Of a DNA stretch of 64,000 nucleotides, positions 33,536-43,109 are shown piece after piece (the first letter of the stretch is position 1; each line of letters starts with the position of its first letter). The stretch is taken from the NCBI RefSeq assembly GCF_017565705.1, contig NZ_JAGDYL010000007.1, positions 62,001 to 126,000 of the forward strand, given 5' to 3'. The notes below the pieces were generated by a model. It saw only the letters and a list, made by a program, of their open reading frames with translations. It did no database searches and had not been told where the DNA came from. This DNA is from Leucobacter ruminantium. GTDB taxonomy: Bacteria > Actinomycetota > Actinomycetes > Actinomycetales > Microbacteriaceae. Made by a program: the position numbers and the translations under genes.

Positions 33536-34273
33536 ATGAGCATCCACTCCTTCCACCTGGCGCGCGTGCCGCGCCTCCGGGCGGTCGGCGCGCTCCTCAG
33601 AACCCCTGAGGCTCCCGGGCTGCGGGGCGTCGAAGTGCTCGCGGGCATGCGTCTGGGCTCGCCGGTGCTCTCGCCGCAGCGGATGCAGCTGCACCGTCTG
33701 GCCGCCTTCGCAGAGTGGGAGGACGAGGCGGCCCTCGAGTCGTTCCTGCGCGAGCACCCGCTCGGCAGGCGCCTCGAGGCGGGGTGGCACGTGCGGCTCG
33801 AGTTCCTGCGGCGATGGGGATCCGTGGCCGAGTTCGCCCATCTGCCCGAGGCCGCGGGGCGCACCCGCCCCGACGAGCCGGTCGTCGCCGTCACGCTCGC
33901 CCGCATGCGTCTGCCCGAGGTTCCGCGCTTCATCCGCTGGGGTCGCCCGGTCGAGCGGCAGGTGAGGGATCACCCCGAGACGACGCTCGCGCTCGCCGCG
34001 ATGCGACCTCCGCGATCGGTCTCGACCTTCTCGGTGTGGACGAGCGCCCGCGCCATGACCGGCATGGTCTTCGGCCAAGGCGCTCCTGCCGGGGACGACG
34101 CGGACGGCTCGGGTGCGGGCCGGCGCCACGTCGAAGCGATGCGAGAGCGGGATCGCCGGGACTTCCACCGCGAGTTCACCACCCTGCGGTTCCGGCCGCT
34201 GTCCGAGCACGGCTCCTGGGAGGGGCGGTCCGGCTATACGGGGCTGGACTCGGCGGGTATCCCGGCGGCGTGA
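33536..34273 (+). CDS. CrtA-like (spheroidene monooxygenase-type) protein
   Basis: A 245-residue protein that seems to hold two ferredoxin-like halves (SFHLARVPRLRAVGALL, QLHRLAAFAEWEDEAALESF; then VVAVTLARMRLPEVPRFIRW, SVSTFSVWTSARAMTGMVFG). The layout resembles CrtA-like/DUF3291 proteins, but no carotenoid gene lies nearby and the function is unproven. ATG with GAGGAG upstream; TACGTT -10-like box at 33491-33496. Confidence 0.5.
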   Translation: MSIHSFHLARVPRLRAVGALLRTPEAPGLRGVEVLAGMRLGSPVLSPQRMQLHRLAAFAEWEDEAALESFLREHPLGRRLEAGWHVRLEFLRRWGSVAEFAHLPEAAGRTRPDEPVVAVTLARMRLPEVPRFIRWGRPVERQVRDHPETTLALAAMRPPRSVSTFSVWTSARAMTGMVFGQGAPAGDDADGSGAGRRHVEAMRERDRRDFHREFTTLRFRPLSEHGSWEGRSGYTGLDSAGIPAA

Positions 34274-34373
34274 GCCCGTCGAAGCCCGCGGAGACGGCGT
34301 GCAGCACATCGTGCTGACCGATCGCGGTTGGGAAGCGGCGCGATCGTTCCGCCGCGCGGGCGAGAATGGAGCC

Positions 34374-34829
34374 ATGCCGACCCTGCGCCTCGAGACCCGT
34401 ATCGCCGCTCCTGTCGAGCGGTGCTTCGCGCTGAGCCTCTCCATCGATGCCCACTCCGACTCGATGCGGGCCTCGGGCGAGCGCGCCGTCGCCGGTGTGA
34501 CCTCCGGGGAGATCGGTCCGGGCGAGTCGGTGACCTGGCTCGCCCGCCACTTCGGGATCCCGTTCCGCATGACCTCCCGGATCAGTGCGTACGAGCACCC
34601 GCTGCGCTTCGTCGACGAGCAGACGCGCGGCCCATTCGCGCGCTGGTGGCATGAGCACCGCTTCGTAGAGGAGGGCGGTGGGACGCTCATGATCGACAGG
34701 ATCGAGTTCCGTGCACCGCTCGGGGTTCTCGGCCGAGTCGCCGAGCGGGTCGTGCTCACCCGGTACATGGAGCGGTTGATCTCGCAGCGCAATCTCTGGC
34801 TCAAGCGTCGGCTCGAGGAAGCCGGTTGA
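34374..34829 (+). CDS. SRPBCC-family (START-like) protein
   Basis: A 151-residue ligand-binding fold protein (LRLETRIAAPVERCFALSLS start; FGIPFRMTSRISAYEHPLRFVDEQ by parts; RWWHEHRFVEEGGGTLMIDRIEF by parts; long C-terminal helix). Similar proteins are annotated as cell division inhibitor-like or polyketide cyclase-like; the ligand is unknown. The open frame extends further upstream, but the ATG at 34374 is the natural domain start. Confidence 0.75.
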   Translation: MPTLRLETRIAAPVERCFALSLSIDAHSDSMRASGERAVAGVTSGEIGPGESVTWLARHFGIPFRMTSRISAYEHPLRFVDEQTRGPFARWWHEHRFVEEGGGTLMIDRIEFRAPLGVLGRVAERVVLTRYMERLISQRNLWLKRRLEEAG

Positions 34830-34920
34830 CGTTCCGAGCCGAGCACCGCGGAGCCGAATCCGGGAGGGGGTTCCGCGGCGGAGACCGCGGGAGCATACTG
34901 GGGGAGTCCCGCGCCTCGAA

Positions 34921-34968
34921 ACCGACGAAGACGACGAGGACGACGAGGACGAAGAAGACGAAGGGAGC
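34921..34968 (+). repeat. Purine-rich trinucleotide-like repeat before a VOC gene
   Basis: About 45 nt of GAC, GAG and GAA triplets (acgacgaggacgacgagg type) end 6-10 nt before the ATG at 34974 and include its AGGGAG ribosome site. Simple-sequence tracts like this can change length by slippage. Confidence 0.6.
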
Positions 34969-34973
34969 CCATC

Positions 34974-35393
34974 ATGGCCCACTCACTCGCGACCTACATC
35001 GCACTCCCGGGCACGACGGCCGAAGCGATGGAGCACTGGCACGAGGTGTTCGGCGGGGAGCTGCAGATCATGCGCTACGGCGATGCTCCGCCCATGGAGG
35101 GCATGCCCTTCGAGCCCGACCCGAACGCGGTAGCCCATGCGACGCTCACCACGCCGGCGGGCGTCATCGCGGGCGGCGATGCCATGGAGGACGGCAACGA
35201 CTACAACGTGCGCGGCAGTGCCTATTCGCTGCTCTACACCACCGACACCCCGGATGAGGCGCGCGGCTACATCGACAAGCTGCTCGCGGGCGGCGGCGAG
35301 ATCGGCATGCCGTTCGAGCAGGCGCCCTGGGGCGGCTGGTACGGCCAGGCCTACGACCGCTTCGGCGTGATGTGGGCCTTCTCCTGCGAGTGA
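34974..35393 (+). CDS. VOC-family protein, PhnB-like
   Basis: A 139-residue protein (ATYIALPGTTAEAMEHWHEVFGGELQIMRYGD by parts; NVRGSAYSLLYTTDTPDEARGYIDKLLAGG by parts; GGWYGQAYDRFGVMWAF). This matches the PhnB-like/3-demethylubiquinone methyltransferase-like branch of VOC proteins, whose substrate is unknown. A good AGGGAG ribosome site lies within the purine-rich repeat upstream. Confidence 0.82.
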   Translation: MAHSLATYIALPGTTAEAMEHWHEVFGGELQIMRYGDAPPMEGMPFEPDPNAVAHATLTTPAGVIAGGDAMEDGNDYNVRGSAYSLLYTTDTPDEARGYIDKLLAGGGEIGMPFEQAPWGGWYGQAYDRFGVMWAFSCE

Positions 35394-35502
35394 CCGGTCC
35401 GGTCCGTCGGCGATCCCTGTCGGCGTGGCTCGTCAGGGGTCCCGGCCGCTTCGCGAGGGATCCCCTCCGGCCGCGGTGCGAGAAGGATCTTCGGCGGGCG
35501 GG

Positions 35503-35508
35503 TAGCGT
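35503..35508 (+). promoter_or_regulatory. -10 box of a leaderless promoter (alpha/beta hydrolase)
   Basis: TAGCGT lies 6 nt before the GTG at 35515. Confidence 0.5.
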
Positions 35509-35514
35509 GGAGGC

Positions 35515-36324
35515 GTGAACGCTCAGATCTCGCGCCCCATCCACTCGGCCGTCGTCGGAGACGACTCCGGGCACCGCGTCGTGTTCCTGCACGGCCTCTT
35601 CGGCCGGGGCAAGAACTTCACGACGATCGCATCCGGGCTGCGGCCCGAGCTGCAGAGCCTGCTCGTCGACCTCCCGAATCACGGGCAGTCGGGATGGACC
35701 GAGAGCTTCGACTACGCGGAGATGGCCGATCTCGTCGCCGCCCACCTCCGCGCGGGCTTCGCCGCGGAGGGGCCGGTCGACGTGGTCGGGCACTCCATGG
35801 GCGGCAAGGTCGCGATGATCCTGGCGCTGCGGCACCCCGACCTCGTGCGCCGCCTGGTGGTCGTCGACATCGCTCCGGTCGCGCGCACCTCCTCGGGGAC
35901 CGACTTCCGGCATCTGCTGGGAGCGCTCGCGGCGCTCGACCTCGGATCCCTCGAGAAGCGCACCGACGCCGCCGAGGCGCTGCGCGGCCCGATCCCGAAC
36001 GGCACGGTGCGAGGATTCCTGCTGCAGAACCTCAAGCGCGAGGGCGACGGCTTCCGCTGGGAGCCGAACCTGGGCCTGCTCCGCTCCGAGCTCGACACGA
36101 TCATGGATTTCCCCGATCAGGGGGATCGCACCTTCCCCGGACCCGTGCTGTGGATCGACGGCGAGCGATCGGACTACGTCACGGACGCCGACGAATCGGC
36201 CATGCGGCGGCTCTTCCCGCGCACGAGGCGGACGACCGTCCGCGGCGCGGGCCACTGGGTGCACGCCGAGGCGCCCGATGTCGTCGTGGCCGCGCTGCGC
36301 GCCTTCCTCCTCGCGGGCGGCTGA
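35515..36324 (+). CDS. Alpha/beta hydrolase, YbfF-like esterase
   Basis: A 269-residue hydrolase. Oxyanion region VVFLHGLFGRGKNF, nucleophile elbow GHSMGGK (S94), and catalytic His in GAGHWVHAEAP. The pattern VDLPNHGQSGWTESFDYAEMADLV (by parts) matches YbfF-type acyl-CoA/ester hydrolases. Substrate unknown. GTG start. Confidence 0.85.
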   Translation: MNAQISRPIHSAVVGDDSGHRVVFLHGLFGRGKNFTTIASGLRPELQSLLVDLPNHGQSGWTESFDYAEMADLVAAHLRAGFAAEGPVDVVGHSMGGKVAMILALRHPDLVRRLVVVDIAPVARTSSGTDFRHLLGALAALDLGSLEKRTDAAEALRGPIPNGTVRGFLLQNLKREGDGFRWEPNLGLLRSELDTIMDFPDQGDRTFPGPVLWIDGERSDYVTDADESAMRRLFPRTRRTTVRGAGHWVHAEAPDVVVAALRAFLLAGG

Positions 36325-36352
36325 TCCGACGGTGGCGAGGGATCCCCATCCC

Positions 36353-36381
36353 TTGCAGAACACCGCGCCAGCGCGTAGTGT
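36353..36381 (+). promoter_or_regulatory. Promoter of the str operon (rpsL)
   Basis: TTGCAG (36353-36358), 17-nt spacer, TAGTGT (36376-36381). Transcription would start near 36388, giving a leader of about 220 nt before rpsL. The leader holds an ACCGTGCCCGCACGGT hairpin (36411-36426) and a GGGGGTG/CACCCCC pairing. Confidence 0.6.
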
Positions 36382-36608
36382 AGTTTCTCGGTGTGCTCCA
36401 CTGCATTGAACCGTGCCCGCACGGTTCGAGGCGGGGGTGCGCATCAGGGTCCCTCGCTCACCGAGCTGACACCCCCACGGCATAGCTGCACTCGGCTCCC
36501 TCGGCCGTCCAGGCGGAGGGCGCAGCAGCTCAGCGCCCGCGCAAGCGGTCGTACATGCTTGCCCATCGAAGCATTCCTGTCACCGTGCAGGAACAACTAG
36601 GAGAATCA

Positions 36609-36980
36609 GTGCCTACTATTCAGCAGCTGGTTCGCAAGGGCCGGACGCCGAAGGTCTCCAAGACCAAGGCTCCCGCCCTGAAGGCGAACCCCCAGCAGCG
36701 CGGCGTGTGCACCCGTGTGTACACCACCACCCCGAAGAAGCCGAACTCGGCGATGCGCAAGGTCGCACGTGTGAAGCTCTCGAACGGTACCGAGGTCACG
36801 GCCTACATCCCCGGTGAGGGCCACAACCTGCAGGAGCACTCGATGGTGCTCGTGCGCGGCGGTCGTGTGAAGGATCTGCCCGGTGTCCGCTACAAGATCG
36901 TGCGCGGCGCGCTCGACACGCAGGCGGTCAAGGATCGTCAGCAGGCCCGCAGCCGCTACGGCGCGAAGAAGGTGAAGTAA
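36609..36980 (+). CDS. rpsL: 30S ribosomal protein S12
   Basis: A 123-residue ribosomal protein ([11 protein letters not shown] start; [35 protein letters not shown]). Lys at the streptomycin-resistance sites (PKKPNS and GRVKDLPG) is wild type. GTG start with AGGAG at 36598-36602; the frame is open from 36555 but earlier codons are not S12-like. First gene of the str operon. Confidence 0.97.
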   Translation: MPTIQQLVRKGRTPKVSKTKAPALKANPQQRGVCTRVYTTTPKKPNSAMRKVARVKLSNGTEVTAYIPGEGHNLQEHSMVLVRGGRVKDLPGVRYKIVRGALDTQAVKDRQQARSRYGAKKVK

Positions 36981-37450
36981 TGCCCCGTAAAGGTCCCGCT
37001 CCCAAGCGCCCCGTCGTCGCCGATCCGGTCTACGGTTCGCCCGTCGTCAGCCAGCTCGTCAACAAGATCCTGCTCGACGGCAAGAAGGGTCTCGCCGAGC
37101 GCATCGTCTACGGTGCCCTCGAGACCGTCGCCGAGAAGTCCGGCCAGGATGCCGTGACGGTCCTCAAGAAGGCGCTCGACAACGTGCGCCCCACCCTCGA
37201 GGTCCGTTCGCGTCGCGTCGGCGGCAGCACTTACCAGGTGCCCGTCGAGGTGAAGCCGCACCGCGCGAACACGCTCGCGCTGCGCTGGCTGACCAGCTAC
37301 GCGAAGGCCCGTCGCGAGAACACGATGACCGAGCGTCTCACCAACGAGATCCTCGACGCGTCCAACGGCCTCGGCGCCGCTGTGAAGCGCCGTGAGGACA
37401 CTCACAAGATGGCCGAGTCGAACCGCGCGTTCGCTCACTACCGCTGGTAG
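36980..37450 (+). CDS. rpsG: 30S ribosomal protein S7
   Basis: A 156-residue protein ([20 protein letters not shown] start, [40 protein letters not shown]). It nucleates 30S head assembly. The ATG overlaps the rpsL stop (TAATG), so the two are coupled. Confidence 0.97.
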   Translation: MPRKGPAPKRPVVADPVYGSPVVSQLVNKILLDGKKGLAERIVYGALETVAEKSGQDAVTVLKKALDNVRPTLEVRSRRVGGSTYQVPVEVKPHRANTLALRWLTSYAKARRENTMTERLTNEILDASNGLGAAVKRREDTHKMAESNRAFAHYRW

Positions 37451-37459
37451 TCATCCGCG

Positions 37460-37547
37460 CATCGAGCTTGCCGCCGATCATCGAGCCCGTCGAGATGCGA
37501 GGCGATAGCCCCGGTCTCGACAGGCTCGACCGGCGGCAGGCTCGATG
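37460..37547. repeat. Nested inverted repeat between rpsG and fusA
   Basis: Outer arms 37460-37476 and 37531-37547 (CATCGAGCTTGCCGCCG type, one mismatch) enclose inner arms 37481-37495 and 37515-37529 (TCGAGCCCGTCGAGA type, one mismatch). It can fold into a long double hairpin in the 156-nt gap. The inner unit belongs to the same TCGACGAGCCCGAT-like family as the repeat at 39741-39792. Confidence 0.75.
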
Positions 37548-37606
37548 AACGATCGGGCGCACCCGATCCCACACACACTTTCATCCCCACCCCGGAGGAG
37601 ACCCCT

Positions 37607-39727
37607 GTGGCACAAGACGTGCTCACCGACCTGAGCAAGGTCCGCAACATCGGCATCATGGCGCACATCGATGCCGGCAAGACCACCACGACCGAGCGCA
37701 TCCTGTTCTACACGGGTGTCAACCACAAGCTGGGCGAGACCCACGACGGCGCTTCGACCACCGACTGGATGGAGCAGGAGAAGGAGCGCGGCATCACGAT
37801 CACGTCTGCCGCCGTGACCTGCTTCTGGAACAAGAACCAGATCAACATCATCGACACGCCGGGTCACGTCGACTTCACCGTCGAGGTGGAGCGTTCGCTC
37901 CGCGTGCTCGACGGCGCCGTCGCCGTGTTCGACGGCAAGGAGGGCGTCGAGCCCCAGTCCGAGACCGTGTGGCGCCAGGCCGACAAGTACGGCGTGCCGC
38001 GCATCTGCTTCGTCAACAAGATGGACAAGATGGGCGCCGACTTCTACTTCACGGTCGACACCATCATCAACCGCCTCGGCGCCAAGCCGCTCGTGATGCA
38101 GCTCCCGATCGGTTCGGAGAGCGACTTCATCGGCGTCGTCGATCTGCTCTCGATGAAGGCGTTCGTCTGGGAGGGCGACGCCAAGGGCGATGTGACCCTC
38201 GGCGCGAACTACGAGACGCAGGAGATCCCCGCCGACCTTCAGGCCAAGGCCGAGGAGTACCGCGCGCAGCTCGTCGAGACCGTCGCCGAGACCGACGACG
38301 CGCTGCTGGAGAAGTTCTTCGGCGGCGAGGAGCTGTCGATCGACGAGCTCAAGGCCGGCATCCGCAAGCTCGTCGTGAACAACGAGATCTACCCCGTGTA
38401 CTGCGGCTCGGCGTTCAAGAACCGCGGCATCCAGCCGATGCTCGACGCGGTCGTCGACTTCCTGCCGAACCCGCTCGACATCGGATCGATCGAGGCGCAC
38501 GACCCGCGCGACGAGTCGATCGTCATCGAGCGCAAGCCCTCGGCCGACGAGCCCTTCTCGGCGCTCGCGTTCAAGGTGGCGGTGCACCCGTTCTTCGGTC
38601 GCCTCACCTACGTGCGCGTCTACTCGGGTCAGCTCGACTCGGGCGCCCAGGTCATCAACTCGACCAAGGGCAAGAAGGAGCGCATCGGCAAGATCTTCCA
38701 GATGCACGCCAACAAGGAGATGCCGGTCGAGAACCTGACCGCCGGCAACATCTACGCGGTGATCGGACTCAAGGACACCACCACCGGTGACACCCTCTGC
38801 GATCCGAACAACCAGGTCGTGCTCGAGTCGATGACCTTCCCCGAGCCCGTGATCGAGGTGGCCATCGAGCCGAAGACCAAGGGCGACCAGGAGAAGCTGT
38901 CGACCGCGATCCAGAAGCTCGCCGAGGAGGATCCCACCTTCCGCGTGAGCCTGAACGCCGAGACCGGCCAGACCGTCATCGCCGGTATGGGCGAGCTGCA
39001 CCTCGACATCCTCGTCGACCGCATGAAGCGCGAGTTCAAGGTCGAGGCCAACGTGGGCAAGCCCCAGGTGGCTTACCGCGAGACGATCCGCCGTCCGGTC
39101 GAGAAGTACGACTACACCCACAAGAAGCAGACCGGTGGCTCCGGTCAGTTCGCGAAGGTGCAGATCGCGCTGGCTCCCCTCGACACCGAAGAGGGCAGCG
39201 ACAAGATCTACGAGTTCGAGGACAAGGTCACGGGCGGCCGCGTGCCGCGCGAGTACATCCCCTCGGTCGACGCCGGCATCCAGGACGCGATGCAGTACGG
39301 CATTCTCGCCGGCTTCCCCGTGGTCAACGTCAAGGCGACCCTGCTCGACGGCCAGTACCACGACGTCGACTCGTCGGAGATGGCGTTCAAGATCGCCGGT
39401 TCGATGGCCTTCAAGGAGGCCGCGCGCATGGCTCAGCCCGTGCTGCTCGAGCCGATGATGGCCGTCGAGGTCCGCACCCCCGAGGAGTACATGGGCGACG
39501 TCATCGGCGACCTGAACTCCCGTCGCGGTCAGATCCAGGCGATGGAGGATGCGAGCGGCGTCAAGGTCGTTCGCGCCCTGGTTCCGCTCTCCGAGATGTT
39601 CGGGTACATCGGCGACCTGCGGTCGAAGACCAGCGGCCGCGCCGTGTTCTCGATGACCTTCGACTCCTACGCAGAGGTGCCGAAGGCCGTGGCCGATGAG
39701 ATCGTTCAGAAGGCCAAGGGCGAGTAA
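37607..39727 (+). CDS. fusA: Elongation factor G
   Basis: A 706-residue translocase. G1 [16 protein letters not shown]2 [10 protein letters not shown]3 DTPGHVDF, G4 [10 protein letters not shown], followed by domains II-V ([33 protein letters not shown] by parts). GTG start with GGAGGAG upstream. Third gene of the str operon. Confidence 0.98.
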   Translation: MAQDVLTDLSKVRNIGIMAHIDAGKTTTTERILFYTGVNHKLGETHDGASTTDWMEQEKERGITITSAAVTCFWNKNQINIIDTPGHVDFTVEVERSLRVLDGAVAVFDGKEGVEPQSETVWRQADKYGVPRICFVNKMDKMGADFYFTVDTIINRLGAKPLVMQLPIGSESDFIGVVDLLSMKAFVWEGDAKGDVTLGANYETQEIPADLQAKAEEYRAQLVETVAETDDALLEKFFGGEELSIDELKAGIRKLVVNNEIYPVYCGSAFKNRGIQPMLDAVVDFLPNPLDIGSIEAHDPRDESIVIERKPSADEPFSALAFKVAVHPFFGRLTYVRVYSGQLDSGAQVINSTKGKKERIGKIFQMHANKEMPVENLTAGNIYAVIGLKDTTTGDTLCDPNNQVVLESMTFPEPVIEVAIEPKTKGDQEKLSTAIQKLAEEDPTFRVSLNAETGQTVIAGMGELHLDILVDRMKREFKVEANVGKPQVAYRETIRRPVEKYDYTHKKQTGGSGQFAKVQIALAPLDTEEGSDKIYEFEDKVTGGRVPREYIPSVDAGIQDAMQYGILAGFPVVNVKATLLDGQYHDVDSSEMAFKIAGSMAFKEAARMAQPVLLEPMMAVEVRTPEEYMGDVIGDLNSRRGQIQAMEDASGVKVVRALVPLSEMFGYIGDLRSKTSGRAVFSMTFDSYAEVPKAVADEIVQKAKGE

Positions 39728-39740
39728 CACCGCTCCGATG

Positions 39741-39792
39741 ATCGGGCCCGTCGAGATCGAGGGAGGGATCCCGACGTCTCGACGAGCCCGAT
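39741..39792. repeat. Inverted repeat downstream of fusA
   Basis: Arms 39741-39756 and 39777-39792 (ATCGGGCCCGTCGAGA type, one mismatch). A GAGGGATC motif lies in its loop region. Related to the inner arms at 37481-37529. Confidence 0.75.
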
Positions 39793-39796
39793 GACC

Positions 39797-39826
39797 GGCG
39801 CCGCGCTCCGATGAGAGCGCGGCGCC
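39797..39826. terminator. Terminator hairpin after fusA
   Basis: A perfect 12-bp stem (39797-39808 with 39815-39826; GGCGCCGCGCTC and complement), 6-nt loop, followed by CAAAACC. It suggests that much transcription stops here and tuf has its own promoter. Confidence 0.65.
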
Positions 39827-39864
39827 CAAAACCCGCTCAGGTCGCGATCGCAGGCCGGAGCTTG

Positions 39865-39870
39865 TAACAT
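39865..39870 (+). promoter_or_regulatory. Possible -10 box for tuf
   Basis: TAACAT, about 80 nt before the tuf start, just after the fusA terminator. No convincing -35 box was found. Confidence 0.35.
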
Positions 39871-39949
39871 TGTTCAGTACCCCCGTGCTCGTGCCCCTTC
39901 GAAACCGTCGGAGGGGAGCGGGTGCAACGACGTCCTGAGGAGGACCATA

Positions 39950-41143
39950 GTGGCGAAGGCCAAGTTCGAGCGGACCAAGCCGCACGTAAACATCGGAACG
40001 ATCGGTCACGTCGACCACGGTAAGACCACCCTTACCGCGGCGATCTCGAAGACGCTCGCCGACAAGTTCCCGTCTGACGTCAACGTCAAGCGCGACTTCG
40101 ACACGATCGACTCGGCTCCCGAGGAGCGCCAGCGCGGCATCACCATCAACATCTCGCACGTCGAGTACGAGACCGAGAAGCGCCACTACGCGCACGTCGA
40201 TGCCCCGGGTCACGCCGATTACATCAAGAACATGATCACCGGTGCCGCTCAGATGGACGGCGCGATCCTCGTGGTCGCGGCGACCGACGGCATGATGGCC
40301 CAGACCAAGGAGCACATCCTGCTCGCCAAGCAGGTCGGCGTTCCCTACCTGCTCGTCGCCCTCAACAAGAGCGACATGGTCGACGACGAGGAGATCCTCG
40401 AGCTCGTCGAGATGGAGGTCCGCGAGGAGCTCTCCAAGCAGGGCTACCCGGGCGACGACGTCCCCGTGGTCCGCGTGTCGGGCTACGAGGCGCTGCAGGG
40501 CAACGAGAAGTGGGTCAACTCCATCCTCGAGCTCATGGAGGCCGTCGACGAGAACATCCCCGACCCCGTGCGTGACAAGGACAAGCCGTTCCTCATGCCC
40601 GTCGAGGACGTCTTCACGATCACCGGTCGTGGCACCGTCGTCACCGGCCGCGCCGAGCGCGGCACGCTGAAGATCAACTCCGAGGTCGAGATCGTGGGCC
40701 TGCGTCCGACGCAGAAGACCACCGTCACCGGCATCGAGATGTTCCACAAGCAGCTCGACGAGGCGTGGGCCGGCGAGAACTGCGGCCTCCTCCTCCGCGG
40801 CACCAAGCGCGAGGACGTGGAGCGCGGCCAGGTCGTGGTCGCCCCGGGTTCGATCACCCCGCACACCAAGTTCGAGGGCACCGCCTACATCCTCAAGAAG
40901 GACGAGGGCGGTCGCCACAACCCGTTCGAGACGAACTACCGTCCGCAGTTCTACTTCCGTACGACTGACGTGACCGGCGTCATCACCCTGCCCGAGGACA
41001 AGCCGATGGTTATGCCCGGCGACACCACCGACATGACCGTTGAGCTGATCCAGCCCATCGCCATGGAGGAGGGCCTCGGCTTCGCGATCCGTGAGGGCGG
41101 CCGCACCGTCGGCGCCGGCACGGTGACCAAGGTCATCGCCTAA
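39950..41143 (+). CDS. tuf: Elongation factor Tu
   Basis: A 397-residue GTPase that delivers aminoacyl-tRNA. [51 protein letters not shown] and the C-terminal [16 protein letters not shown] are intact. GTG start with GAGGAGGA upstream. Confidence 0.98.
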   Translation: MAKAKFERTKPHVNIGTIGHVDHGKTTLTAAISKTLADKFPSDVNVKRDFDTIDSAPEERQRGITINISHVEYETEKRHYAHVDAPGHADYIKNMITGAAQMDGAILVVAATDGMMAQTKEHILLAKQVGVPYLLVALNKSDMVDDEEILELVEMEVREELSKQGYPGDDVPVVRVSGYEALQGNEKWVNSILELMEAVDENIPDPVRDKDKPFLMPVEDVFTITGRGTVVTGRAERGTLKINSEVEIVGLRPTQKTTVTGIEMFHKQLDEAWAGENCGLLLRGTKREDVERGQVVVAPGSITPHTKFEGTAYILKKDEGGRHNPFETNYRPQFYFRTTDVTGVITLPEDKPMVMPGDTTDMTVELIQPIAMEEGLGFAIREGGRTVGAGTVTKVIA

Positions 41144-41159
41144 GTCTCGCCTGCGAGCT

Positions 41160-41195
41160 GAAGAACCCCCGGGGCACCCGCCCCGGGGGTTCTTC
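41160..41195 (+). terminator. Strong terminator after tuf
   Basis: A perfect 15-bp stem (41160-41174 with 41181-41195; GAAGAACCCCCGGGG and complement) with a 6-nt loop, 17 nt past the tuf stop. Confidence 0.85.
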
Positions 41196-41309
41196 GCGTC
41201 TGCGGGGATCCGCGGCTCACCCCGTCGCTCGGCGAGGGATCGGGCGGCGGGCGGTATCCTCGATGGGTACGGGTTCGCCGACCGCGGCCCGAGAACGAAT
41301 GGAGGGCGA

Positions 41310-43109
41310 GTGTCGCAATCGATCGGGCAGCGCTTCGCTCATTTCCTGAAGCAGTACGGCATGCTCTACCTCGGCGACGCGCTCGCCTGGACGGTGGGCA
41401 TCCTGGCCGCTCTGGTGCTGCGCTTCGACTTCAACCTCGCGAGGATCCATCCGAGGTGGACGCTCATCCTGATCCTCGTCACGGTGCTGGTGCAGCTCGT
41501 CGCCGGATGGCTGCTCTGGCTCTATCGCAACCGCTACGCCACGGGCAGCTTCGACGAGGTGCGGGCCCTCGCCATCGACGTGAGCTGCGTCGCCGTCGTG
41601 ATGTGGGTGTTCGCCTACATCGTGGCCTACGGCCACGGGATCCCTCGCAGCACGATGATCATCGCGGCACCCATCGCCTTCAGCGTGATGGGGGTTCTCA
41701 GATACGTGCTGCGGCTCGACATCGAACGGCGGCTCATGCCTGGCGCCTCGGCCGAGCGCACGCTGCTCTACGGCGCGGGCTACCTCGGGGTACAGACGGT
41801 GAAGCGTCTGCTGACCGACGCCCAGGGCTTCGCACTGCCCGTCGGGTTCATCGACGACGACCCGAGCAAGCGCAATCAGGTGGTGCGCGGCGTGCACGTG
41901 CTCGGCGGCCTCCAGGATCTGGAGCGCGTCGCAGCCGCGACGGGGGCGACGCAGTTGATCGTCTGCATCGGCGACGCCGATACGGGGCTCATGCGCAGGG
42001 TCGATGAAGCCGTCGACCGGGCGGGCATGACCGCCATGGTGCTGCCTCCGCTCGAACAGATCCTGACCAATTCCTCGGCCATCTCCGACGTGCGCGAGCT
42101 CTCGATCGAAGACCTCATCGGCCGGCACCCCGTGCGGCTCGACACCGAGTCGATCGCCGACTACCTGCAGGACAGGCGGGTACTCGTGACCGGCGCCGGC
42201 GGTTCGATCGGATCCGAGCTGTGCCGTCAGCTCGCGCGTTTCGCCCCGCGCGACCTCATCATGCTCGACCGCGACGAGACGGCGCTCCAGGAGACGCAGC
42301 TCTCCATCAGCGGGCACGGCCTGCTCGACACCAACGACGTCGTGCTCGCCGACATCCGCGATGAGGCGACGTTGCTGCGCATCTTCGCCGAGCGACGGCC
42401 CGAGGTCGTCTTCCACGCCGCGGCGCTCAAGCACCTCCCGATGCTCGAGCAGTACCCGGACGAGGCGTGGAAGACCAACGTCATCGGTACCCTCAACGTG
42501 CTGCGCGCGGCGCGCTCGGTCGACGTCAGCGCCTTCGTGAACATCTCGACCGACAAGGCTGCGAACCCCACGAGCGTGCTCGGGCACTCGAAGCGCGTGG
42601 CCGAGAAGCTCACCGCCTGGATGGCCGAGCAGACGGGTCGGCGCTATCTCTCGGTCCGCTTCGGCAACGTGATCGGCAGTCGGGGCTCGATGCTGCCCAC
42701 CTTCCGCAAGCTCATCGACGCCGGCGGCCCGCTGACCGTGACCCACCCCGAGGTGACGCGGTTCTTCATGACCATCCCCGAGGCCTCGCAGCTCGTCATC
42801 CAGGCCGGAGGCATCGGTCGCCCGGGAGAGGTGCTGATCCTCGACATGGGCGATCCCGTCAGCATCCTCGATGTCGCGAAGCGCATGATCGCGCAGTCGG
42901 GGAAGGACATCGACATCGTGTTCACCGGGCTGCGTCACGGCGAGAAGCTGCACGAAGAGCTCACGGGCGAGGGAGAGGGCGACGAGCGCCCGTTCCACCC
43001 CAAGATCTCGCACGCCCACGTGGACACGATCTCGCCCGAGGTGCTCGACCACCAGGGCTGGGTCGAGCGGCTCGACCTCACCGAAGCCGCCGAGGAGCGC
43101 GTCGAATGA
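41310..43109 (+). CDS. Membrane-bound nucleotide-sugar 4,6-dehydratase (CapD/WbpM/PglF type)
   Basis: A 599-residue protein. Four membrane helices (about 15-135) come first, then a CoA-binding-like Rossmann region (about 140-250; LLYGAGYLGVQTVKRLL) and the extended SDR dehydratase domain (VLVTGAGGSIGSELCRQLA; FHAAALKHLPMLE; NISTDKAANPTSVLGHSKRVAEKL by parts). This family makes UDP-4-keto-6-deoxy sugars that start glycoprotein or surface glycan synthesis; its active site has STDKA rather than the usual YxxxK. GTG start. It overlaps the next gene by 4 nt. Confidence 0.88.
   Translation: MSQSIGQRFAHFLKQYGMLYLGDALAWTVGILAALVLRFDFNLARIHPRWTLILILVTVLVQLVAGWLLWLYRNRYATGSFDEVRALAIDVSCVAVVMWVFAYIVAYGHGIPRSTMIIAAPIAFSVMGVLRYVLRLDIERRLMPGASAERTLLYGAGYLGVQTVKRLLTDAQGFALPVGFIDDDPSKRNQVVRGVHVLGGLQDLERVAAATGATQLIVCIGDADTGLMRRVDEAVDRAGMTAMVLPPLEQILTNSSAISDVRELSIEDLIGRHPVRLDTESIADYLQDRRVLVTGAGGSIGSELCRQLARFAPRDLIMLDRDETALQETQLSISGHGLLDTNDVVLADIRDEATLLRIFAERRPEVVFHAAALKHLPMLEQYPDEAWKTNVIGTLNVLRAARSVDVSAFVNISTDKAANPTSVLGHSKRVAEKLTAWMAEQTGRRYLSVRFGNVIGSRGSMLPTFRKLIDAGGPLTVTHPEVTRFFMTIPEASQLVIQAGGIGRPGEVLILDMGDPVSILDVAKRMIAQSGKDIDIVFTGLRHGEKLHEELTGEGEGDERPFHPKISHAHVDTISPEVLDHQGWVERLDLTEAAEERVE

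Noticed and set aside
31706-34975. Minus-strand open frame of 1089 codons
   Set aside because: It lies opposite the ABC-F, CrtA-like and SRPBCC genes and its Arg-rich translation shows no domain.
37478-40918. Minus-strand open frame of 1146 codons
   Set aside because: It is the mirror of fusA and tuf, which are certain genes; long antisense frames are an effect of high GC and codon bias.
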